This document shows positions 1 through 14,665 of a stretch of 45,000 bases of DNA, piece by piece. Below the pieces are notes generated by a model that worked only from the letters and a program-made list of their open reading frames with translations, was not told where the DNA came from and made no database searches. The position numbers were made by a program, and so were the translations under genes. This DNA comes from Neocallimastix lanati (nom. inval.). Taxonomy: Eukaryota > Neocallimastigomycota > Neocallimastigomycetes > Neocallimastigales > Neocallimastigaceae. Each line of letters starts with the position of its first letter. The first letter of the stretch is position 1. The stretch is from assembly GCA_016946835.1 (NCBI GenBank), contig JACVTC010000076.1, forward strand, positions 607,501 to 652,500. The letters run 5' to 3'.

Positions 1-255
1 ACGATAGTAAGTTTAAAGTTTAAAAAAAAAAAAAAAAAAAAAAAACACAATCGTCTTCAATCGATATATTATATATTAAAATAATTTAATAATTTAATGT
101 TAAAAATAGCATAATATATATTAATCATATAATTCTTTTTTTATAAATATATATATATAAATATATTTTGAAATGACTCAAAACTATTTCATTGTACTTT
201 TATATATATAAATATAAATATATATATTAATTCATTATATATATGAAAATTTATA

Positions 256-287
<32 letters not shown>

Positions 288-804
288 TAATAATAATAAT
301 AATTAAAAAGTTTCATGAAAAATATTGATCGTTTATCTTGTACTGACTATATACCAACAGATCAAGATATTTTACGTTGTAGAGTTCGCACAACCGGAAT
401 TACTCAAACCATTTTTAAAGTTAATGAACTTCTTTATCGTGTGGTTGATGTTGGTGGTCAACGTACCGAACGTAAGAAATGGATTCATTGTTTTGATGAT
501 GTTAATGCTATTATATTCTTAGTAGCTCTTTCAGGTTATGATGAAACCTTATGGGAAGATAATAAAATGGTAAGAAAGAAAAGTTTTTTTTTTTTTTTTT
601 TTTTTTTTAAATAAAAAAAAAATAAAATATAAATAAATAAATAAATAATAAAATATATAAATAAATAAATAATTAATAAAAAATAAATAAATAATAAATA
701 AATAAAGAATTAGTAAATAATTTGAAAAAATTAGAAAAAAAAAAAAGTTAATAGTGCTTATTATAATGAGAAAGATAAAAAAAAAATAATATATATATAT
801 ATTA

Positions 805-848
<44 letters not shown>

Positions 849-1263
849 ATAAATATTAAAATATATATATATATTTATTTATATAATTATATATAAACTT
901 TATTTTTTTTTAAATTAGAATCAAATGTATGAAGCTCTTCTTTTATTTGATTCTATATGTAATAGTAAATGGTTTATCAATACCCCAATTATTTTATTCT
1001 TAAATAAGATTGATATTTTTAAGAAAAAAATAAAATATAGTCCAGTCAGTAATTATTTCCCAGATTTTACAGGTAATAATAATAACTATGAAGAAACTTC
1101 ATTATATTTTAAAAATAGATTTGAAAATCTTCAAAGAAATAGACATCAACCCCTCTATACTCACTATACCTTTGCTACCGATACCACCTACATGAGAGAT
1201 ATCATGAATGTCATTAATTCTGGTATTATGAAATCAAATATGAAGAAAACTTTGATATTTTAA
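1..1263 (+). CDS. G-protein alpha subunit, C-terminal part (5' end outside window)
   Basis: Heterotrimeric G-protein alpha subunit, the GTP-binding switch downstream of seven-helix receptors at the plasma membrane. Three exons are read: up to base 6, 311-569 and 919-1263 (stop 1261-1263). The introns 7-310 (GTAAGT...AAAAAG) and 570-918 (GTAAGA...AAATTAG) keep the frame: the first joins TA+T to give Tyr in an RYF-x-x-NIDR context, the second is phase 0. Visible motifs are switch [10 protein letters not shown] with the Arg finger, switch [14 protein letters not shown] with the catalytic Gln, G4 NKID, the SNYFPDFTG segment and G5 as TFATDT (usually TCATDT). The P-loop half lies left of the window. 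The C-terminus ends KKTLIF and lacks the cysteine four residues from the end found in Gi-type subunits, so it should not be a pertussis-toxin-type substrate. Subclass not assigned. Confidence 0.93.
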
Positions 1264-1839
1264 AGAAAAAGTAGGGTGGATCCCTATTTAAAGGAAAGAG
1301 ATAATATATATATATATATGACAAAAAAAAAAAAAAAAAAAAAAAATATATATATATAACAAAAAAAAAAAATAAAGTTAGAAAATTATAATTATAGTAA
1401 TAATAGTAGTGGTAATAGTAATTATTAATCTTATTAATAATTTTTTCTTTTCCCTTATTTATTTATTTTTTTTTCTTTTTTTAAGAAATTAATATCTTCA
1501 TTAATACTTATTTTTTAATAATAAATGATTAGACATCATCATTAATAGTAATGTCAATATTAATAATTATAATAAAAATATAAATATGTATATATATTTA
1601 TATATATCATTAAATCTTTTTTTTTTTTTTTTTTTTTTTTTTATTAAAGTTCCTTTCTATTTTTATTTTATTTTTCTTTTTTTTTTTTTTTTTAAAAAAA
1701 AAAAAGGTCTATATATATACATATATTCAATTAGAAATAAAATTAAAAACAAATTTAAATTATATATATAAAAATATTAATTTAATATTTAATTTTTTTT
1801 TATCCTTTTCCCCTTTTCTTTTTTTATTAACTAAAAATA

Positions 1840-1877
<38 letters not shown>

Positions 1878-2222
1878 TAGTACATAATATGATTATATTA
1901 CACCCTTTCAATATTATAATAATAGTATTATGTATAAAAAAAAAATATGAACATAAATATATCAATTTTATTTATGTGACTAATATTATTATTAATATTA
2001 ATATTATATTTTTATTTTTAATAATTATAATTAATATAATATTAAAATATATATATATATATGTATATATTTAATAATAATTATTTATTAAAAAGTATTT
2101 TTTTTTTTTTATATATTTATTTAAATATTAGTGTATATATATTTATATATACATTTTTCTTTTTAAATAAATTTGAAATTAAATAATGAATGAAATAGCA
2201 ACAAAAAAGATACAGTAAAATG

Positions 2223-2261
<39 letters not shown>

Positions 2262-2476
2262 ATTATATTTATTATAGAACAAAAAAAAAAAAAAAAAAAT
2301 AAAAAATAAAAAAAAACTCATATCATAGATTAAATTAAAATATCGTTCAGATTTTATTAAAAAAAAAAAAAAAAAAAAAAAGAAAAGAAAAAAAGAAAAG
2401 AAAAGAAAAAAACAAAAAGAAATAAAATAAAATAAAATTATTATTATCATTATATCAAAAATGAAAAAACCAAAAT

Positions 2477-2524
<48 letters not shown>

Positions 2525-2768
2525 CAAAAAGACAATAACAACGACAAAAAAAAAAAAAAAAAAAAAAATAGAAATAAATTTATAAAAAAAATAAAAACAA
2601 TACAACTTAATATAATTTAATTTAATATAATACAAACATTCCTCTTTTTTTTTTTTTTTTTTTTTTTATTTTTTTATTTTTTAAGTATACTTTATAAAGT
2701 TATACAAATAAAATAAAAAAAAAAAAAAAAAAAAAAATAAATATTATTATAATAATAATAATTAAAAA

Positions 2769-2812
<44 letters not shown>

Positions 2813-4053
2813 AATGGATATAATATTAAATAATATTATCATAAATATTATAAAGATAAAGTAAATAATGAAAAAAATAAATAAAAAAAAAAAAAAAGAA
2901 AAAATAAGAAAAAAAAAAAGAAAATTACAATAACAATAAAAATAAAATGGTATTATAATACTTTCAAAATAATGATATACAAAATATATATATATATATA
3001 TATATGAAATATTAATAATTTATATATAAATGATTAATAATATAACAAAATACAATTGAAAAGAAAAAGAAAATATTATTTAAAGTCAAGTAAAAATAAT
3101 ATATATATATATATATATATATAATTAATTTTTTTATATTAATTTATTATCTATTATTATTTATTATTAATATTAATATTAATATTAATATTATTATTAT
3201 TATTATTATTATTAGAACAGATATGTATAAATAGGTTTTTGAGTAATTAATTTTATAAATAATAATAAATAGTAATAATAATTATTAGATAAAATAATTA
3301 TTAGGTAAAATAATAATTAAGTAAAATAATAATTTTTAAGTAATATAATAATAATAAAGTAATAATAATAATAAAGTAATATTAATAAATAATAAATAAT
3401 GAATAATGAATATGAATTGATCGATTATAATGATTCATTGTTATAATTATTATAAATATAATAATTTTCATTATAATTGAGAAAAAAAAATTAAAAATTA
3501 AAAAAAAAAAGATGAAGAAACTCTAATAAAATTTTAAATATCAGAAAAATAGTAATTTAAAAGAGTTTAAAATAAAAAATAAAAATTAAAATAAAAAATA
3601 AAAAAAAAATTAGATAAAATAAGTAAATAGAGAAATAGATTAAGTTATAATAAATAAATAAATAAAAATGAATAAAAAAAAAAGTATACAAAATACATAT
3701 ATATATCTGTTTTATAATAACTAAAATATAAAAATTAATTTGAAAAAAAAAAAAACTTTAATATTTAATTTCTTTTTTTTTTTTTTTTTATAATATGATT
3801 TTATTTATTTAATTACATATATTTATTACTAATTACTCTTACTCTTATTATTATTATCATCATTATTATTATCATCATTTAATATTTTTATTATTATTCT
3901 TTATTTTAATAATAATTATCTATTATTAATTAGTAGAGGTATTTTATTTTTCTATTTTTTAAATTTTTTTTTTTGTATATATATATATTTATTGATGATT
4001 ATATATATATATATATATATTTTCAACTACTTTTCTTTTTATGACTATACGCC

Positions 4054-4096
<43 letters not shown>

Positions 4097-4220
4097 TTTT
4101 CTATTTTTATTTTTTCTATTTTTATTTTTTTTATTTTATGTATAGGTTTATGGATTGAACTAATACATGAATTTTAATAAATGAATAGATAAAGTATTAA
4201 ATATTAAATATTAAATATTT

Positions 4221-4262
<42 letters not shown>

Positions 4263-4363
4263 GTTTTTTTATTTTTATTTAATATTAATATTTATTTTTA
4301 TTTTATTTTATTTTATTTGTTATTTTATTTTATTTTATTTTATTTGTTATTTTATTATAATTA

Positions 4364-4394
<31 letters not shown>

Positions 4395-4501
4395 TTAGTA
4401 ATTATTATATAGATGTATATATTTATTTATTTATTTATTTTTATATATAAATATATATATTTCAATTTATTTATTTATTTATTTAATTTTTCTACATTGA
4501 A
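1264..4501. other. gene-free low-complexity intergenic DNA
   Basis: No coding signal is seen between the convergent ends of the G-alpha and SDHA-like genes. The stretch is poly(A)/poly(T) runs (several of 25-40 bases around 2224-2260, 2480-2522 and 2770-2805), (TA)n blocks (near 1845-1875, 2985-3005, 3100-3122, 4055-4090) and (TAA)n/(TTA)n. Reading frames here encode only Phe, Lys, Ile, Tyr and Asn strings. The 3' UTRs and polyadenylation sites of both genes must lie here but cannot be placed. Confidence 0.8.
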
Positions 4502-8350
<3,849 letters not shown>

Positions 8351-8380
<30 letters not shown>

Positions 8381-10079
8381 CAATATTATATGTTTAAAAT
8401 ATAAATAGATTGAAAAATTGATAAATAGAAAGAAAGAAAGAAAGATAGATAGAAAGATAGATAGAAAGATAGATAGATAAATTAAATTAAATTAAATTAT
8501 ATAATTGTTAATAATTTTAATATTAATTTTACTTTTTTAATAGTAGGTAAAAAGAAATAATATATTAAATGTCTTTTGATGAAATATCTTCAAATCAACT
8601 ATAACAAAATATTAAAAATTTTGTTATAGTCATATATAAGAATTATGTGATAAAAAAATATGTCGTCTATTCATTTTATTCTTCTTAAATAACATTCAAT
8701 TCATATAATTATTGAAGATATATGAATTTTACGATTTTGACTATTTTAAAATTAAAAATAATTTGATTATAAATTTTATTATATGAAATTTAATTTGTAT
8801 AATTTATATTTTAAAATTTCTATTCATTACTAAAAAGAAATTCGTTTTTGAATATATATATATGATTTATTTTGATATTGAATTAAATAAATATAACTTG
8901 GATTTTAATTTTATAAATGGTTAAAATTTGAATTTCTTTGATTTAAAAAACAATAAATGCAAGAAATCCAAATTTTGTTTTAAATTTTTTTTTTTTATTA
9001 TTTAAAAGAATATATCATTGAAATTTGCAATTTTGTTTTTCAATGTTTTTTAATAAAAGTATACTAATTAAAAAATTGCATTTCATAACGAATACTTTAA
9101 AATATTAAATATGATATATTATATTTAATTTAAAAATTTATAAATTTTTTATATTTCATTCAAATTTCATTGAGATTTAGATTTCTATTTTCTTTTGTTG
9201 CCATTTAACCTTTGAATATCATCTTTAATTATATTGTTCCCCGCAATTTATTACAATTGAAATTAATTAAATTTTAATTTCTTTAATAATAAAAAAAAAA
9301 AATCAATATAATCCAATAATTACATATAACGACCGTTTAAATTTAAAATGTTTATTAACATTCTTTAATGTATTCAATGAAGGAGAAATTCCTTTGTATT
9401 TTAATTAAAGAAAAAAAAATATATAAAAAAATATGATTTTAAATTAAATTATATATATATATATTTAAAATATATTTATTATTTTTGTCAGTATTCGTTA
9501 TTATAAAGATTTTTTTGAAGTATATATTGATAAAAAAAAAAAATAATAAAAAAAATAAAGGTTAATTTTTATATTATTTATAGAACATTATACTTTGTGT
9601 ATAATGTATTTAAAGTTTTAAACACAGTATTCAGGTAAATATAAATATATATATACCTTTTATAGATTTAAGTAAAGTATTACTCGAGGAAAGCATTATA
9701 TCTCTATTCTATTTTTTAATTTTAAAATATTATATGGTGATATTGATATTAAATACTCAATTTTTTTTTTTTTTATTTTTTGTTATTTCATTATTTTATG
9801 ATTTATTAAAAATAATTATTAAAATAAAAATAAAATAAAAATAATTATATAAAATATATTTTTAATTTTATTTTCAATATAAATTCTAAATTATTATAAT
9901 AATTAATAAAAATAAATATTTCTATATATATAAATATAAAATAAAATATGTAAATTTAATTGAACATTATTGATAATAGATTCTTTATAATATTTTTTTT
10001 TTTTAATTTTCTTTTCTAATAATTATTTTAATAATAAATAATTGAAAAAAAAAATAAAAAGAAAAAAAAAATAAAAAGT
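8351..10079. other. AT-rich region upstream of the SDHA-like gene; no gene recognised
   Basis: This should contain the first exon and promoter of the SDHA-like gene, but no minus-strand ATG-led reading frame ending in a usable GT donor was convincing. It holds a GAAA/GATA microsatellite (about 8428-8480), a perfect 13-bp-arm hairpin (about 8598-8630) and a short CATTATAC...GTATAATG palindrome near 9587-9606. Otherwise nothing is recognised. Confidence 0.6.
8428..8480. repeat. GAAA/GATA tetranucleotide microsatellite
   Basis: GAAA units followed by alternating GATA/GAAA units, passing into TTAAA repeats. This is simple-sequence DNA upstream of the SDHA-like gene. Confidence 0.85.
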
Positions 10080-10084
10080 TTATT

Positions 10085-10338
10085 TATTATTTAATTAAAG
10101 TTATTTTATTTAAAATATATTTTATTTATTTATTTATATATGAAAATATATAAAGGTAATTACAAAGATTTAAAGAGAAAATTTACATGTATTTATACTA
10201 ATTATGTGGCTTGTTCTAGACTAAAATTAATTTATACATTAATTTATACATTTGATTTAAATCATTGTTTTATATTATTATTTATATTTTTAAATTATTC
10301 ATTTATTAAATTTTGTTTCTAGATTAGATATAATAGCA
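10085..10338 (-). repeat. 3' LTR of copia element 1
   Basis: 254-bp LTR that begins TGCTATTATATC in element orientation and ends AATAATA rather than the usual CA. It is a direct repeat of 14666-14919. The 60-codon open frame it contains appears in both copies only because the LTRs are identical, so it is not called a gene. Confidence 0.95.
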
Positions 10339-10350
10339 TTCCCCCCTCAA
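10339..10350 (-). other. polypurine tract of copia element 1
   Basis: On the minus strand a purine run GAGGGGGGAA sits directly before the TG of the 3' LTR. This is the expected plus-strand DNA priming site, and its run of six G is conspicuous in such AT-rich DNA. Confidence 0.85.
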
Positions 10351-10398
10351 ACTAAATTTTACAAAATAAAATTAAGTTTGGTTAATAAGTATCCATCG

Positions 10399-11205
10399 TT
10401 AATTTTCCGAAAATATTTTATCCGTAAACTTCTTCATTTTGGGACCATTTACATTTTTGGTTAAAACATCAGCAAGCATTTCTTCAGTGTTTTTGTACAT
10501 TAACTTGATCTTCCTATTTATTATATTATCTCTATTGAAGTGATATTTGATAGCTATATGTTTTAATTTGGTATTCACTTCACCATTCTCGATACTCTTC
10601 TTGCTGGCCATGTTGTCTGTAAATATGGTTACGGAATGATTGTAGTTGAATAATTCTTCTAAGATATTTCTAATCCACAAGACTTTCTTCGTACATTCGG
10701 ACGTGCTAATGTACTCAGCCTCAGCTGTGGACGTTGCCACAACGGATTGTTTCTTACTATGCCACGAAATAGCAGATTTTCCCATGAGGATTAAACAGCC
10801 AGAAGTAGATTTTCTATCCTTGGTGTCACCAGCAAAATCTGCATCACAATATGCATTGATATCACCTAACCCATCATATTTAATTTTAAAATTTTTTGTT
10901 GAATTTAAATATTTAAAAATATTTAAAACTTTTTTCCAATCAGATAATTTTGGATTTTCGCAGTTTCTTGATGCATAATGCACTGCGAATGAGATATCTG
11001 GCCTTGTTGATTTTGCCAAGTATATTAATGATCCAATAGCACTTTTGTATACTGTTATGTCGAAATTTGGATCATTATTTAATTTGTTATTAACTCCAGT
11101 ACATGGTGTTTTACATTTTTTAATATTTTTTATATTATAATTGTTTAATAAATTTTCGATAAAATTTTTTTTGAGAAATATAATATGAATTATTATAAAA
11201 TTCAA
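10399..11205 (-). CDS. pol: copia element 1 Pol, C-terminal part: end of RT and RNase H
   Basis: Carries the last part of the reverse transcriptase and the RNase H domain of element 1. Recognisable are SAIGSLIYLAKSTRPDISFA (connection), YCDADFAGD with the RNase H Asp, KSTSGC, AEAEY with the catalytic Glu, FTDNMA and ADVLTK near the end. This frame is +1 or -1 relative to the main Gag-Pol frame, and the first roughly 14 codons (down to about 11164) are a shadow of that frame. The true junction is at the A/T homopolymer around 11164-11175. Copia elements normally have RT and RNase H in one frame, so this is a break (mutation or homopolymer sequencing error), not programmed frameshifting. The stop lies before the polypurine tract. 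Confidence 0.9.
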   Translation of the reverse strand: MNFIIIHIIFLKKNFIENLLNNYNIKNIKKCKTPCTGVNNKLNNDPNFDITVYKSAIGSLIYLAKSTRPDISFAVHYASRNCENPKLSDWKKVLNIFKYLNSTKNFKIKYDGLGDINAYCDADFAGDTKDRKSTSGCLILMGKSAISWHSKKQSVVATSTAEAEYISTSECTKKVLWIRNILEELFNYNHSVTIFTDNMASKKSIENGEVNTKLKHIAIKYHFNRDNIINRKIKLMYKNTEEMLADVLTKNVNGPKMKKFTDKIFSEN

Positions 11206-14200
11206 TTTTAATTCCTAAAATATAATTTATATTTCCTGATTTAGAAATTTTAAATTTTAATTTTATTTTATTGACGATATCGTTGATCTCTTGAATAGTT
11301 CCAGTAATCAACATATCGTCCACATATAAGCCAATTATGCATAATAAATTGGCCTTTGAATATTTTTTAAAGATACATGGTTCTGATTTTAATTTATCAA
11401 AACCATTTTGGGTTAAGAAAGAAGATATAGTCTCATACCATTGTCTTCCAGACTGTTTGAGACCATAAAGTGCTTTATTCAAGCGCCAAAAACCTTTCTT
11501 ATAATTAGCGTCACCTGGAGGTATAGTTGTGTATATTACTTTATCCAGGTTTGCATTTAAATAGGCCGCTTTAATATCCAATTGATGGATATTCCACTTT
11601 AATTTGGCGGCCAAAGCGATAATCAATTTTATGCTATCGCTATTTAAGGTGGGGGAATAGGTTAATTCATAATCTATTCCTTCCTTTTGATTGAAGCCTC
11701 TTGCGACCAATCTAGCCTTATATTTTTCAATAAGGTTTTGGTCGTTAAGCTTTATGTTGAATACCCATTTAGTGGTTATAACAGTGCTACCCTCCGGTAC
11801 CTTTTGGACGAACGTCATGATATTATTGCTGTAAAGGTTATCCAGCTCATCATAGATGGCTTGGATCCATTTATCTTTATCAGCTGAATTCATGGCCATT
11901 CGGAAGGTGAGTGGTGGAGAGGTGGTGATTGATAAGACCATATCACTGTCATGAAATGAGCTTTGAGCACGTGTCCAATCCAAATTATACACAACACGTG
12001 ACTGAATATCAAAGGGTATGGAAATGTTGTGTAACCCCTTTTCCACGTCATTTTGAGAAACTTTCGTGGAATTAATATTTACTTCATCACGTGACTCGTA
12101 AACAGGAAATGCATCACCAAACATAGAATTATGTTCCGAAGGGGAGTTCAAGTCGAAGGGAAGATTCACAAAGAGTGTATGATCAGAGTCTCTGGAGAAC
12201 TCAGGTAGATCCGTAAATTTATCTTCAAAGAAAGTTGCCTCTCTTGTTGAAACAACTTTATGGGAGCGGCAGTTAATAATAATGTAAGAGTTTGAGAAAG
12301 TATCGATGCCCAGGAAGATACCTTTGTCGGAGTTTTCATTTAGTTTGGAGGCCTTATCTTGAAGGTTGTTATGATAAGCAATACAACCAAAGACCTTTAT
12401 TTTAGATAAATTAACTCTTTTACAATAAAATAGCTCATTTGGGATATTATTTTGGATGCTACTATGAGGAGTAATATTGTATAAAATAGTAGCATAAACG
12501 AGAGCAAAATCCCAAAATTTAATATTTAAATTAGCTTTGAACAAAATGGTTTTTATACAATTAATAATTGTTTGATTAAATCTTTCTGCAATTCCATTAT
12601 TTTGAGGATTATATGGAGGAGAGAAAGATTTAATAATACCATTTTGTTTGCAAAACTTTAGTACCTTTTTATTTTTATATTCTTTAGCGTTGTCAGATTT
12701 AAAATATTTAACGCTATAATTATTAAAGTGATTAAAAAGGTACTTAAAAAAATAAATGATAACATTTGTAGCCTCAGATTTTTCCTTAAGAAGGAAAGTC
12801 CAAGATTTTCTACAATGTTCATCAATGAAAGAAATGAAATATTTCTTTCCTGTAACTGAGGTTTCAAGAGGTCCAACTATATCTGAATGAATGACCTCAA
12901 GATTATCAGAAGCCCGGGGAGGAATTTTATTATGGGGGCTTCTTTTTAATTTGCAAATACTACACTCAGGGCAGTTATTTACAAGAGTGTTGTGATCTGA
13001 AAGATATGTGAAAATATCTTTATTGTAGAAATGGCCTAATCTGTTATGCCATAACTGCAGATCACTATTATTATTGTCCTCAAGGTTTGATAAATTATTA
13101 GATCCCTGTAAAATTGGGATTCTAATAATATTATCTTGGTTATAAAAATAACCTAAGGTTGAGTTATCCTTAGAGGATGATAATTTAACGAAGGTTTTAT
13201 TATCTATAGTTCCAGTACTAAAGAGAATACCTTCGGAGGCTAATTTAATTCCACTAATAAGGTTCTTATTTACATTCTTGGAATAAAGAACTCTGTTTAA
13301 GGTAACCGGAAAATTGTTAATGATACCATGAAAAGTACCATAACCCTCAAAGGTACAGGTGGTGTTGTTGGCACATCGTAGAACCATCTTGTTTGGAACG
13401 AAATTAGAAAGTAAAGACTTATCCCTTGTGATGTGTTCACAAGCACCGGTGTCAAGGGTCCATAGAGATGACTTGGTGTTTGTCACATGATCAATACCAT
13501 TTTGTGTAATTGGATCACGTGAATATTGGTCACAATTTTGACACAAAACATTTAAGTTTTGTCCTGGAGAAACGTTTCCAATGTTAAACTCAGAAGTTTC
13601 TAGAAGGTCACGTGCAAACTTAAAATTATGTTCGTGATCCATAAAATGACTGTCCATGGTGGCTGGTTCGAGACTATCCATGTCGTCTTTGAACTTGTTA
13701 TTAATGTCTTCATAAGATAGGTTCTTGGATTTTTCAATATTGCTAAGATTTTTCTTGTAATTCTTCTTCTTCTTGGAGTGATTTCCCTTGGTCTTCAGAT
13801 TGTAACGGCATTCCTTGGTGGTGTGTCCGGTTATATCGCAGATATAACAAAACTTCCTTTTGTAATCATTGATATTATCAAGGTCCATTGGGTCGACCCT
13901 GACTTCGTTAACTGTCGGATTATTTTTAGGTTTATTGATGTTTCTTTTCGATTTGTAGTTGTAAAAAGTAACAGTGTCCTTAATTTCATTATAAAATGCA
14001 GTCGGGTCAATATTAGCTCTAGGCTTGAATTCTTTAGCAAGATCTCTTGGAAGGGCTTCTTGCATAATAATTAATTTTTCAAGATTATTAATACGTAGAT
14101 TTGTGTCGTCTAACACATTAAAAATTTCAACAATTTCATTTAGAACGTCCATTACGTTTTGAACGTTCTTAGCCTTGAGATTATATATTCTGGCTAATAA

Positions 14201-14611
14201 GAGGCTATATTTTTCCTCTTCATCCCGATGATAGAGAAATTCTAATTTCTCGATTTTTTCTCGGGGATTATTAATGTTCTGAATGTACGTAAGTACTTTT
14301 TCAGTCACATTGGAGATAATAATTGAATTTACAGTGGCCTCTTTGGCTTCTGCCTCTTCCACTGTTTGGCGTATTCCTTGGACGATATTTCGCTGACGGG
14401 CAAGAGCTTCGTCATCCCTTTGATCTTGAGATAACTGGGCCAATCGAGCAGCTTCATTCGCAGCATCGCGGAGGTCACTTCTTGCGTTATTGACTACATC
14501 AATAGTAATGTAGTCACTAAGTCTTTCAGAGCGTAAGTGGCTGGAAAGAAGAAGAAACCATTGATTGTAGTTTCTTCCATTAAGCTTAATTCCCAAATCG
14601 TATTTAGTCAT
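11135..14611 (-). CDS. gag-pol: copia element 1 Gag-Pol, Gag to RT palm
   Basis: 1158-residue polyprotein beginning 54 bases inside the 5' LTR. Domains: Gag about 1-250; CCHC zinc knuckle about 255-268 (CX2CX4HX4C); protease with DTGA about 387-390; integrase with HHCC zinc site (H522, H527, C547, C550) and DD35E catalytic triad D577, D640, E676, with exactly 35 residues between the last two; reverse transcriptase from about 905 with KARLVARGF and catalytic YVDD at 1096-1099. Gag and Pol are in a single frame, unlike element 2. The frame runs out shortly after YVDD because of a one-base shift in a homopolymer, and RNase H continues in the frame at 10399-11205. Cleavage sites are unknown. Confidence 0.95.
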   Translation of the reverse strand: MTKYDLGIKLNGRNYNQWFLLLSSHLRSERLSDYITIDVVNNARSDLRDAANEAARLAQLSQDQRDDEALARQRNIVQGIRQTVEEAEAKEATVNSIIISNVTEKVLTYIQNINNPREKIEKLEFLYHRDEEEKYSLLLARIYNLKAKNVQNVMDVLNEIVEIFNVLDDTNLRINNLEKLIIMQEALPRDLAKEFKPRANIDPTAFYNEIKDTVTFYNYKSKRNINKPKNNPTVNEVRVDPMDLDNINDYKRKFCYICDITGHTTKECRYNLKTKGNHSKKKKNYKKNLSNIEKSKNLSYEDINNKFKDDMDSLEPATMDSHFMDHEHNFKFARDLLETSEFNIGNVSPGQNLNVLCQNCDQYSRDPITQNGIDHVTNTKSSLWTLDTGACEHITRDKSLLSNFVPNKMVLRCANNTTCTFEGYGTFHGIINNFPVTLNRVLYSKNVNKNLISGIKLASEGILFSTGTIDNKTFVKLSSSKDNSTLGYFYNQDNIIRIPILQGSNNLSNLEDNNNSDLQLWHNRLGHFYNKDIFTYLSDHNTLVNNCPECSICKLKRSPHNKIPPRASDNLEVIHSDIVGPLETSVTGKKYFISFIDEHCRKSWTFLLKEKSEATNVIIYFFKYLFNHFNNYSVKYFKSDNAKEYKNKKVLKFCKQNGIIKSFSPPYNPQNNGIAERFNQTIINCIKTILFKANLNIKFWDFALVYATILYNITPHSSIQNNIPNELFYCKRVNLSKIKVFGCIAYHNNLQDKASKLNENSDKGIFLGIDTFSNSYIIINCRSHKVVSTREATFFEDKFTDLPEFSRDSDHTLFVNLPFDLNSPSEHNSMFGDAFPVYESRDEVNINSTKVSQNDVEKGLHNISIPFDIQSRVVYNLDWTRAQSSFHDSDMVLSITTSPPLTFRMAMNSADKDKWIQAIYDELDNLYSNNIMTFVQKVPEGSTVITTKWVFNIKLNDQNLIEKYKARLVARGFNQKEGIDYELTYSPTLNSDSIKLIIALAAKLKWNIHQLDIKAAYLNANLDKVIYTTIPPGDANYKKGFWRLNKALYGLKQSGRQWYETISSFLTQNGFDKLKSEPCIFKKYSKANLLCIIGLYVDDMLITGTIQEINDIVNKIKLKFKISKSGNINYILGIKIEFYNNSYYISQKKFYRKFIKQL

Positions 14612-14651
14612 TGTTTTGCAGAAAAATAAAAATGTTTTCTTAATCTCAGAA

Positions 14652-14665
14652 TGAGACTCTTAATC
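14652..14665 (-). other. primer-binding site of copia element 1 (half-tRNA type)
   Basis: Directly abutting the 5' LTR, reading GATTAAGAGTCTCA on the minus strand. It does not match a tRNA 3' end (no TGG start). It is complementary to TGAGACTCTTAATC, the anticodon stem-loop (about positions 27-40) of eukaryotic tRNA-Lys(CUU) as recalled from memory. The next base also pairs (A26). The same 14 bases follow the 5' LTR of element 2. Confidence 0.8.

Noticed and set aside
1586-4177. Several open frames of 60-95 codons on both strands in the first intergenic region (for example 2163-2450, 2450-2635, 3992-4177).
   Set aside because: They encode only Phe, Ile, Tyr, Lys and Asn runs from poly(T)/(TA)n DNA, with no codon structure or family signal.
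8381-8383. Apparent start of the SDHA-like protein with a Lys-run leader.
   Set aside because: The codon is TTG and the Lys run is the poly(A) of an intron ending AAAAG before 8350. Family alignment starts right after that acceptor.
10140-10322. Identical 60-codon frames at 10140-10322 and 14721-14903.
   Set aside because: Both lie inside the identical LTRs of element 1; the duplication explains their conservation.
10399-11205. Programmed frameshifting within element 1 RT.
   Set aside because: Copia RT and RNase H are always translated together. A one-base indel in an A8/T4 homopolymer is a simpler explanation.
13778-14074. Antisense frames inside copia element 1 and element 2 (for example 13778-14074 and 37285-37860 minus).
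   Set aside because: Shadows of the polyprotein frames; the repeat-rich antisense frame in element 2 mirrors the 24-bp tandem repeat.
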